Shown piece by piece: positions 1 to 5,325 of a DNA stretch of 6,534 nt. Positions within the stretch are counted from its first letter, which is position 1, and each line of letters opens with the position of its first letter. This stretch comes from Hyphomicrobiales bacterium (GTDB lineage Bacteria > Pseudomonadota > Alphaproteobacteria > Rhizobiales > Xanthobacteraceae). The notes beneath the pieces were generated by a model that saw only the letters and a program-made list of their open reading frames with translations, ran no database searches and was not told the origin of the DNA. A program made the translations under genes and the position numbers. The stretch covers positions 1 through 6,534 of the forward strand of contig JAPLPC010000393.1 in NCBI GenBank assembly GCA_026400425.1, written 5' to 3'.

Positions 1-496
1 CGCCGAGCAGCTTGCCGATCTCCACCGCAGCCAGACCGACACCGCCACCGGCGCCATGCACCAGCAGGACTTCGCCGGGCTTCAACTGCCCGCGGTCGAC
101 CAGCGCATGATGCGCGGTGCCATGCGCGGCAAGAAACGTCGCGCCTTCGGCGTAATCAAAGGTCGACGGCAGCGGTGTGAGCTGCGATGGCGTCACCACC
201 ACCTCCTCCGCATAGCCACCGAAGCGCAGTTTGACGATGACGCGATCGCCGATCTTGAAGTCCGTTACGTCATCGGCGATCTCGCTGATATCGCCGGCGG
301 CTTCCATGCCCGGCGTGAACGGCAATTCCGGCTTGAGCTGATACTCGCCCGCGGCCATCAGGATGTCCGGGAAATTGATCCCGGCGGCGCGGATGCGAAC
401 ACGAAGCTGGCCGGGCTGCAGCGGCAGTGAAGCGGACTCCTCGATGCGCAGCGTTTCCGGCTGGCCGAGTTCACGGCAGATGACGGATTTGGGCAT
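1..496 (-). CDS. NADPH:quinone oxidoreductase (MDR/zeta-crystallin type), C-terminus cut by window edge
   Basis: This is the first 165 codons of a medium-chain dehydrogenase/reductase; the remaining roughly 160 residues lie left of the window. The GroES-like N-terminal half carries AAGINFPDIL (about residues 37-46) and PFTPGMEAAG (59-68), both typical of quinone oxidoreductase/zeta-crystallin proteins. The nucleotide-binding domain begins with LVHGAGGGVG (145-154), the glycine-rich loop that binds NADPH. In the conserved N-terminal motifs the zinc-ligand cysteine and histidine of alcohol dehydrogenases are absent (NFPD, GMEAAG), so a zinc-independent reductase of quinones or enones is expected in the cytoplasm. 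The start is fixed by a 1-nt overlap with the upstream DsbA-family gene (TGATG), which implies translational coupling. It is the last visible gene of a GST/isomerase/oxidoreductase unit, so a role in electrophile or quinone detoxification is inferred. The exact substrate cannot be told from sequence. Confidence 0.9.
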   Translation of the reverse strand, partial: MPKSVICRELGQPETLRIEESASLPLQPGQLRVRIRAAGINFPDILMAAGEYQLKPELPFTPGMEAAGDISEIADDVTDFKIGDRVIVKLRFGGYAEEVVVTPSQLTPLPSTFDYAEGATFLAAHGTAHHALVDRGQLKPGEVLLVHGAGGGVGLAAVEIGKLLG

Positions 497-1116
497 CAGA
501 CCACTTTCATCTGACGGCGCTGCAGCGCCGCGCGGATCAGCGGCATGCGGTCGTTGCCGAAATACATGTCGGTGGTGTCGAGATAGATGGTGGGCGAGCC
601 AAAACCGCCGCGCGCCATCACCTCATCGGTGTTGAGCTTCAGTTGATCCTTGATCGATTGCTCGCCGATGCAGGCGAACAAAGCCGAAGCATCGACATCG
701 CTGCGCCTGCACACCTCGCCCAGAACAGCATCCTGCGAAATGTCCTGATCCTCGCCCCAGTAGATCTCAAACACATGGCGCGCGAACGGCACCATGGATT
801 CAGGTTGCTCGCGCAACAGCCAGATGCAGCCGCGCATCGCCTTGACGCTGTTCACCGGAAACACCGTCGGCGGCATCTTGACCGCGAGGCCGCTGGCGCG
901 CGCCCAATCGCCGAGGTCCTTCTTCGTGTAGCGCGCCTTGGCCGGCACTGGCTTTTCGCGCGACGCATAGACCGACGGATTGATGGAATTGAAAATGCCG
1001 CCGACCAGAATGGGGCGCCAGGAGATATCGATATCAAATTCCTTCGCCAGCGGCTGGATGTTGTGGAATGCGAGATAGGTCCAGGGACTGGAGCAATCGA
1101 AGAAGAACTCGATCAT
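496..1116 (-). CDS. 2-hydroxychromene-2-carboxylate isomerase / DsbA-family (kappa GST-like) protein
   Basis: The 206-aa protein has a thioredoxin fold with a helical insertion, the usual length for the family. The N-terminus FFFDCSSPWTYLA (4-16) matches the family signature D-x-x-S-P-x-[ST]-Y. Ser10 is the likely glutathione-activating residue, so this is not a CxxC thiol oxidoreductase, although Cys8 sits close by. GSPTIYL (174-180) supplies the cis-proline loop, and FGNDRM (186-191) is the common C-terminal family motif. Known members isomerise 2-hydroxychromene-2-carboxylate in naphthalene degradation or act as glutathione transferases. No aromatic ring-cleavage gene is visible here, so the naphthalene role is not supported. 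A GAGGA ribosome binding site lies 7 nt before the ATG. It starts 23 nt after the GST stop, and its own stop overlaps the next start by one base, so it is the middle gene of an operon. Confidence 0.9.
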   Translation of the reverse strand: MIEFFFDCSSPWTYLAFHNIQPLAKEFDIDISWRPILVGGIFNSINPSVYASREKPVPAKARYTKKDLGDWARASGLAVKMPPTVFPVNSVKAMRGCIWLLREQPESMVPFARHVFEIYWGEDQDISQDAVLGEVCRRSDVDASALFACIGEQSIKDQLKLNTDEVMARGGFGSPTIYLDTTDMYFGNDRMPLIRAALQRRQMKVV

Positions 1117-1139
1117 GGGGCGTTTCCTCGTTGTCGTTT

Positions 1140-1850
1140 CTATTGTTGTTGCTGCGCTTGCGCATGGGCCGGCGCCTCGATGCCGAACATGATCTTCCTC
1201 GCCTGCGCGTCCATCGGCTTGCGCTCGGCCTTGCCGACGGCGAGACCGGCCTGCACCTGCGGACGCGCGCGGATCAGGGCGTACCAGCGTTTGACGTTCG
1301 GGAAATCATCCAGCGACAAGCCCTGCGCTTTGTGGGTCATGATCCACGGGAAGCAGGCCATGTCGGCGATCGAATAATCGCCGGCGATATGATCGCGGCC
1401 GTCCGCGAGATGTGCATCGAGCACACCATAGAGGCGCTTCGCCTCGCGGGTGTAGCGATCGATGGCATAGGGGATCTTCTCGGGGGCATAGAGCAGGAAA
1501 TGGCCGTTCTGGCCGAGCATCGGGCCGAGCCCGCCCATCTGCCACATCACCCATTGCATCACGTCGAGGCGCCCGCGGATGTCTGTCGGCATGAACCGAA
1601 CGGACTTTTCGGCCAGATAGATCAGGATCGCGCCGCTCTCGAACATCGTGATGGGCTCGCCGCCATCGGCGGGGGCGTGATCGACGACGGCCGGCATCCG
1701 GCCATTGGGCGAGAGTTTCAGGAAATCCGGCTGGTGCTGATCGCCGCGACCAAGCTGCATCGGCACCACCGTGTAAGGCAGGCCGCATTCCTCCAGCATG
1801 ATGGTGATCTTCCAGCCATTCGGCGTCGGCGCGTAATGCAGGTCGATCAT
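1140..1850 (-). CDS. yfcG: Nu-class glutathione S-transferase, YfcG-like disulfide oxidoreductase
   Basis: The 236-aa protein follows E. coli YfcG closely as I recall it. The N-terminal thioredoxin-like domain begins IDLHYAPTPNGWKI, with Thr9 and Asn11 where nu-class enzymes contact glutathione in place of a catalytic Cys, Ser or Tyr. DHAPADGGEP and FESGAILIYLAEK follow, and the helical domain has WQMGGLGPMLGQN and DYSIADMACFPW. Characterised nu-class enzymes bind two glutathione molecules and reduce disulfides and organic peroxides. I chose the ATG at 1850 because AGGGA lies 4 nt upstream and because the family begins MIDL. An in-frame ATG at 1862 would add only MREP, and the longest open frame (from 2033) runs back across the divergent intergenic region into the methionine synthase gene. 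The C-terminus ends in an Ala/Gln-rich tail (AHAQAQQQQ) that E. coli YfcG lacks. It is first in a unit with the isomerase and oxidoreductase genes. Confidence 0.92.
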   Translation of the reverse strand: MIDLHYAPTPNGWKITIMLEECGLPYTVVPMQLGRGDQHQPDFLKLSPNGRMPAVVDHAPADGGEPITMFESGAILIYLAEKSVRFMPTDIRGRLDVMQWVMWQMGGLGPMLGQNGHFLLYAPEKIPYAIDRYTREAKRLYGVLDAHLADGRDHIAGDYSIADMACFPWIMTHKAQGLSLDDFPNVKRWYALIRARPQVQAGLAVGKAERKPMDAQARKIMFGIEAPAHAQAQQQQ

Positions 1851-1972
1851 CGGTTCCCTCATGGTGTTTTGCGCGATCCTATCCCTCGTTTGACGATGCG
1901 CAATCCCATATACGCGGAGCCCTGAACATGGCAGATAGGCCGCCACAATCCAGCAATTCCGGGGAGCGAACA
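1851..1972. promoter_or_regulatory. Divergent intergenic region between the GST unit and the methionine synthase
   Basis: These 122 bases separate two divergently transcribed genes and must hold both promoters. I see a lone -35-like TTGACG (1890-1895, plus strand) with no well-spaced -10 box. There is also an imperfect inverted repeat, TTGCGC(G)ATC at 1869-1878 against GATGCGCAA at 1895-1903, which could be an operator. Neither is strong enough to call a defined promoter. No SAM riboswitch core (SAM-I or SAM-II) was recognised, although the downstream gene makes methionine. Confidence 0.4.
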
Positions 1973-2995
1973 ATGCTGTTTCCAACCACCATCGCAGGAT
2001 CCCTGCCGAAGCCCGAATGGCTTGCCGAGCCAAACAAATTGTGGCCGACCTGGCGCGCCCAAGGTGCCGAACTGCAGCGCGCCAAGCGCGACGCCACGCT
2101 GCTGGCAGTGAAGGTGCAGGAGGATGCCGGCATCGACATCGTCACCGATGGCGAATTGGCGCGGCAGCATTTCGTGCACGGCTTTCTCGAAAAGGTCGAG
2201 GGCATCGATTTCAAAAACAAGGTCGAGATGGGCATCCGCAACGATCGCTACAAAGCGATGGTGCCGCAGGTGATCGCGCCGCTGAAGCTCGCGGGCCGCG
2301 TGCATGATTTCGAAGCGCAGGTGGTGCGGGCGCATACCAAGAACAAATTCAAGTTCACCCTGCCCGGCCCGATGACCATCATCGATACGCTATCGAACAG
2401 CCATTATAGCGACCGCGTCGAGATGGCGTTCGCATTTGCCGAATTGCTCAATCAGGAAGCGCTGGCGCTGCAGGCCGACGGCGTCGATATGATCCAGTTC
2501 GACGAACCCGCCTTCAACGTGTTCATGAAGGATGCCGCCGACTGGGGCGTCAAGGCGCTGGAGCGCGCCGCGCAGGGGCTCACTTGCGCCACCGCCGTCC
2601 ACATCTGCTACGGCTACGGCATCAAGGCCAATACCGACTGGAAGGAAACGCTCGGCGGCGAGTGGCGGCAATATGAGGAGATCTTCCCGGCGCTCGACGC
2701 GTCGCCGATCCAGCAGGTCGCGATCGAATGCCGCAACTCGCGGGTGCCGCTGGAATTGCTGGGCCTGCTGAAGAACAAGGTGGTGCAGGCCGGCGTCATC
2801 GACGTCGCCAGCGACGAGGTGGAGACGCCGGAGGATGTGGTGAGAACCATCGAGGCCGTCATGAAGCACGTGCCGAAGGAGCGCATCGTGCCGACAACGA
2901 ATTGCGGCATGGCGCCGATGCACCGGGATATTTCCGAAGCCAAGCTGCGTGCGCTGGGTGCCGGTGCGAAGCTGGCGCGAGAGCGACTGGGATAA
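1973..2995 (+). CDS. MetE-type methionine synthase, C-terminal-domain only (MesD-like)
   Basis: The 340-aa protein matches only the catalytic C-terminal half of cobalamin-independent methionine synthase, which is about 750 aa when complete. It transfers a methyl group to homocysteine, whose thiol is held by zinc. All four expected zinc ligands are visible: His210 and Cys212 in AVHICYGYG, Glu252 in VAIECRN and Cys311 in TTNCGMAP. FDEPAFN (176-182) is the conserved acidic strand. The folate-binding N-terminal half is absent, so the methyl donor is probably not the usual polyglutamyl methylfolate. The overall sequence (AGSLPKPEWL, KANTDWK, EWRQYEEIFP) resembles the folate-independent MesD type known from aerobic bacteria such as Acinetobacter. 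The MesX (DUF1852) partner of that type is not in the window. The start at 1973 follows GGGGAG with 6-nt spacing. An ATG at 1928 (GGAG upstream) would add 15 unconserved-looking residues. Confidence 0.88.
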   Translation: MLFPTTIAGSLPKPEWLAEPNKLWPTWRAQGAELQRAKRDATLLAVKVQEDAGIDIVTDGELARQHFVHGFLEKVEGIDFKNKVEMGIRNDRYKAMVPQVIAPLKLAGRVHDFEAQVVRAHTKNKFKFTLPGPMTIIDTLSNSHYSDRVEMAFAFAELLNQEALALQADGVDMIQFDEPAFNVFMKDAADWGVKALERAAQGLTCATAVHICYGYGIKANTDWKETLGGEWRQYEEIFPALDASPIQQVAIECRNSRVPLELLGLLKNKVVQAGVIDVASDEVETPEDVVRTIEAVMKHVPKERIVPTTNCGMAPMHRDISEAKLRALGAGAKLARERLG

Positions 2996-3082
2996 CTCCG
3001 TCATTGCGAGCGAAGCGAAGCAATCCAGTTCTTGGCCAAAGGCTGGATTGCCGCGTCGCTTCGCTCCTCGCAATGACGGCTG
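2996..3082. repeat. Palindromic intergenic repeat, copy 1 (tail-to-tail position)
   Basis: The core at 2998-3079 (82 bp) begins CCGTCATTGCGAG and ends with its exact reverse complement CTCGCAATGACGG. Inner arms GCAATCCAG and CTGGATTGC enclose a 14-nt centre. The right arm carries two 3-nt insertions relative to the left, giving the element a direction. Flanking CTCC on the left and GCT on the right are shared, or nearly shared, with copy 2. It fills the gap between the methionine synthase stop and the convergent uncharacterised gene's stop. It could therefore fold into a long hairpin and end transcription from both sides, although no T-run follows it. It belongs to a dispersed repeat type that I associate with Bradyrhizobium-group genomes. 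Confidence 0.9.
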
Positions 3083-3706
3083 CTAGTGAGGCGCGTTCGC
3101 ACTCTCATGCCGTACGGGCTGATAGCCCGCGCGCAATGCGCGCACCATTGATGGTGGCGTCAGCAGTTGCGCGTTGCGTAAGTCGGCATCCACCGCGCGA
3201 TATCCCGCGAATGACCACTGCCACACCCGCCCCTGCGCAATAAGATAGCTCGCGCCGGCCGCGGCGATCATGGTGCCGTCGGGCAGCGCGCCGATCGGGT
3301 CATCGAGCGGATGCAGGCGCTTGTGGCGTCCATCCAGTCGCTCGGCGTGCAGCACGCGATCGATCTCGCTCGCCCTCACGTTAGCCACGCCATTGCCCTG
3401 CGCCCACGCGGTGCGAAACCTGTTGGCATCGTCGCGGCGACAGTAGAAGCACGGACGATGCCCGGCGGCGAAAGCCGTGGCTTCGTCGAAGAAGAACAGC
3501 TCGGTCCAGCTGCGCGTCGCCATCACATCGCGGCGGCGACCGCGGAAATCACAGACACAGGTGATCCAGGCCGGATTGGACCAGCGTTTGTTCAGCAGTG
3601 TCTTGCTGGTGGGATCGTGGATGATGCCGCGATTGCCCGTGAACAGGCCGCGCTCAGGCGTGGCGATGATATCGCCGAAAGGCGTGACGCGGTTTTGCAG
3701 CGGCAT
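3083..3706 (-). CDS. Uncharacterised protein with Ada-like HRPCxxCR metal-binding motif
   Basis: I do not recognise a characterised function for this 207-aa protein. The N-terminus (NRVTPFGDI, then GLFTGNRG) looks like a conserved hypothetical family of alphaproteobacteria. The central segment TELFFFDEATAFAAGHRPCFYCRR (split as TELFFFDEATAF at 68-79 and AAGHRPCFYCRR at 80-91) resembles the zinc-binding part of the Ada DNA-repair domain, where an AAGxRPCxxCRP motif supplies two of four Cys ligands. Here Cys86 and Cys89 would be those ligands, and Cys50 and Cys52 (ITCVC) could be the others. It lacks the methyltransferase and AraC-type parts of Ada. No signal peptide or membrane segment is seen. 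The ATG at 3706 has GGAG 6 nt upstream. A longer frame to 3793 would translate the neighbouring repeat (giving residues such as CFATLAMT) and is rejected. Repeats abut both ends. Confidence 0.78.
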   Translation of the reverse strand: MPLQNRVTPFGDIIATPERGLFTGNRGIIHDPTSKTLLNKRWSNPAWITCVCDFRGRRRDVMATRSWTELFFFDEATAFAAGHRPCFYCRRDDANRFRTAWAQGNGVANVRASEIDRVLHAERLDGRHKRLHPLDDPIGALPDGTMIAAAGASYLIAQGRVWQWSFAGYRAVDADLRNAQLLTPPSMVRALRAGYQPVRHESANAPH

Positions 3707-3712
3707 GTCATT

Positions 3713-3802
3713 CTCCGTCATTGCGAGCGTAGCGAAGCAATCCAGAAAGCCGCAAGCCAAGGCTGGATTGCTTCGTCGCTTCGTTTCTCGCAATGACGGC
3801 TA
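3713..3802. repeat. Palindromic intergenic repeat, copy 2
   Basis: The core at 3715-3799 (85 bp) has the same outer arms as copy 1 (CCGTCATTGCGAG and CTCGCAATGACGG). Its left 31 bases differ from copy 1 at one position, and the centre is 17 nt instead of 14. The right arm has the same pair of 3-nt insertions, so both copies lie in the same orientation. It sits between the gpt stop and the start of the uncharacterised gene. Its CTCC end forms, on the minus strand, the GGAG ribosome binding site of that gene. The hairpin could lower read-through from gpt into the downstream gene. Confidence 0.9.
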
Positions 3803-3814
3803 TGCGTTCGGCGC

Positions 3815-4339
3815 CTACGCCGCGCCATCCCGCATCGGCGGCTGGAAGCTCAATCCGAGATCCCACGGAAAGAAAATCCAGGTGTCCTGCGACACTTCGG
3901 TGATGAACGTGTCCACCAGCGGGCGCCCCATCGGCTTGGCGTAGACGGTGGCGAAATGGGCGTCGGGCAGCATCTCGCGCACCAGGCGCGCGGTCTTGCC
4001 GGTATCGACGAGGTCATCGACGATCAACAGCCCCTTGCCAGTGCCGTGGCCGAGCCTGGTCGTGGCATCGGAGATACCTTTCAACACCTGCAGCTCGCCC
4101 TGCTTGTCATGCGCGTAGCTCGCGATGCAGACGGTGTCGATGACGCGCACGCCGAGTTCACGCGCAACGATCGCCGCCGGCACCAGGCCACCACGGGTGA
4201 TCGCCACGATGGCCGCGAACGGACCGGCGCTGTTGAGCCGCCAGGTCAATGCGCGGCAGTCGCGGTGAAACTGATCCCACGACACCGGAAACGCTTTGCC
4301 GGCGCGCTCCTGCGCACTCAGCTCCGGATGCTCAGCCAT
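3815..4339 (-). CDS. gpt: Xanthine/guanine phosphoribosyltransferase
   Basis: The 174-aa enzyme attaches guanine, xanthine or hypoxanthine to PRPP in the cytoplasmic purine salvage pathway. The PRPP-binding motif LLIVDDLVDTGKTA (104-117) includes the Asp108-Asp109 pair and Asp112. ITRGGLVPA (47-55) is the pyrophosphate loop with the Arg-Gly-Gly found in E. coli Gpt. The purine-site segment YAKPMGRPLVD (133-143) and DTWIFFPWD (152-160) match the E. coli pattern, with Lys135 and Trp154 at the base-contacting positions. It is somewhat longer than the roughly 152-aa E. coli enzyme, with a short N-terminal extension and a small insertion (about residues 90-100). GAGGAG lies 7 nt upstream of the ATG. 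It begins 29 nt after the CinA-domain gene and is probably co-transcribed with it. Confidence 0.95.
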   Translation of the reverse strand: MAEHPELSAQERAGKAFPVSWDQFHRDCRALTWRLNSAGPFAAIVAITRGGLVPAAIVARELGVRVIDTVCIASYAHDKQGELQVLKGISDATTRLGHGTGKGLLIVDDLVDTGKTARLVREMLPDAHFATVYAKPMGRPLVDTFITEVSQDTWIFFPWDLGLSFQPPMRDGAA

Positions 4340-4368
4340 ATCTTGCTCCTCAGAAAACTGTGGGCCTG

Positions 4369-5103
4369 TTACTTTGGCCCGGCAAGGCCCGCAAGCATCT
4401 CCTTGACCGCCGCCATGGCCTCATCGAGCTTGGCCTGATCGCGCGACCGCACCACCAGATTGGTGTTCGGCTTGCCCTGCTCATCCATGAACGGATAGCT
4501 GCCGATGATCGTATCGGGATGCGCGGCGGCAATCTCGCGCAGCGGACCGCCGACGTCGCCCTCGCGGGCATGCGCCTTCACAGTATCGGACAGCATGCGC
4601 ACGCCCGATTTCAACTTGGGCGCGACAATGTCCATCATCGCCTGCATGATGCTGGGGACGCCGGCCATGACGATGACATTCTCGATCTTGAAGCCCGGCG
4701 CGAGAATCGTCGCGCTCTGGATCAGGTCGGCACCGTCGGGAATGCGCGCCATCCGCAGACGGGCCTCGTTGAGGTCGTCACCGAACCGCTCCTGGAAACG
4801 CGCCACCACTTCCGGGTGATGATCGATGCTGACGCCGAACGCCTTGGCCACCGAATCCGCGGTGATGTCGTCATGGGTCGGCCCGATGCCGCCCGTGGTA
4901 AAAACGTAGTCGTAGCGGTGGCGCAGCGCATTGAGCGCAGCGACAATGTCGGCCTCGTCATCGGAAACAACCCGGACTTCCTTGAGGTCGATGCCGATAT
5001 TGGTGAGATATTCGGCGATGTAGCCGATATTCTTGTCCTTGGTCCGGCCGGACAGAATCTCGTCGCCGATCACCAGAATGGACGCCGTCACGATTTCGGT
5101 CAT
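4369..5103 (-). CDS. CinA N-terminal domain protein (COG1058, molybdopterin-binding fold)
   Basis: The 244-aa protein contains the MoCF/CinA domain: ILVIGDEILSGRTKDKN (9-25), VFTTGGIGPTHDDIT (67-81) and VIVMAGVPSIM (143-153). Full CinA (over 400 aa) adds a C-terminal nicotinamide-nucleotide deamidase domain, which is absent here without any sign of a frameshift. In full CinA the N-terminal domain hydrolyses ADP-ribose, so a nucleotide pyrophosphatase role in the cytoplasm is possible but not proven for stand-alone forms. Molybdopterin synthesis is a less likely alternative. I chose the ATG at 5103 because the conserved sequence starts at MTEIVTASILVIG and a GGGAG lies about 9 nt upstream. An ATG at 5145 would add 14 low-complexity residues (MHAHGRENGG...). 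It is followed by gpt after 29 nt, so the pair may both serve nucleotide salvage or housecleaning. Confidence 0.9.
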   Translation of the reverse strand: MTEIVTASILVIGDEILSGRTKDKNIGYIAEYLTNIGIDLKEVRVVSDDEADIVAALNALRHRYDYVFTTGGIGPTHDDITADSVAKAFGVSIDHHPEVVARFQERFGDDLNEARLRMARIPDGADLIQSATILAPGFKIENVIVMAGVPSIMQAMMDIVAPKLKSGVRMLSDTVKAHAREGDVGGPLREIAAAHPDTIIGSYPFMDEQGKPNTNLVVRSRDQAKLDEAMAAVKEMLAGLAGPK

Positions 5104-5325
5104 GTCTTCGACTCTCCCGCCATTTTCGCGACCATGCGCATGCATCGCCTCGGTGTCATCCGGATATGCCGCCCGAATGTGCAGCGTCCAGCCGTTTTTT
5201 CGGGCACCCTTCGGGGGCCCCTACGAATTGCTCGCTCACAATGCATATCGCGATGGCCCGGCCCTTGCTACCTTCTCATTTAGTCGTGCAATCTATGGCG
5301 TGGCCTCGAACACAGTCAGGGGTAT
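5104..5325. promoter_or_regulatory. Divergent intergenic region with UUCG-capped hairpin
   Basis: These 222 bases lie between the CinA-domain gene and the ATP-grasp gene and should carry both promoters. The clear structure is at 5202-5220: GGGC, a bulged A, CCC, a TTCG loop, then GGGGCCC, giving seven G-C pairs around a UUCG tetraloop on the plus strand. The T-run (5195-5200) lies on the 5' side, so this is not a standard intrinsic terminator on either strand. No convincing -35/-10 pair was found. Open frames crossing this region on the plus strand lack recognisable protein character. Confidence 0.45.

Noticed and set aside
1068..1925. A 285-codon plus-strand open frame across the GST gene
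   Set aside because: It is antisense to the well-supported YfcG-like gene, with low-complexity character and no domain signal.
1851..1972. A SAM-responsive riboswitch upstream of the methionine synthase
   Set aside because: No SAM-I or SAM-II conserved core could be recognised in the 122 bases.
1851..2033. A 61-residue N-terminal extension of the GST (start at 2033)
   Set aside because: It runs across the divergent intergenic region and into the methionine synthase coding sequence. The family starts at MIDL, which has its own AGGGA site.
2390..3073. A 227-codon minus-strand open frame ending in the methionine synthase
   Set aside because: It is antisense to a strongly supported enzyme gene, and its N-terminus is translation of repeat copy 1 (DCFASLAMT type).
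2996..3802. CRISPR array or insertion sequence based on the two repeats
   Set aside because: There are only two copies, they are palindromic, and they are separated by a full gene. No transposase, terminal repeats with target duplication, or regular spacers are seen.
5202..5220. Intrinsic terminator at the UUCG hairpin
   Set aside because: The T-run precedes the stem on the plus strand and appears as an A-run after it on the minus strand, so neither strand has the hairpin-then-U order. The flanking genes are also divergent.
4249..5283. A 344-codon plus-strand open frame, longer than the real genes it overlaps
   Set aside because: It lies antisense to the CinA-domain gene and the start of gpt. 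Its His/Arg/Asp-rich translation has no recognisable motif, which is common in antisense frames of GC-rich genes.
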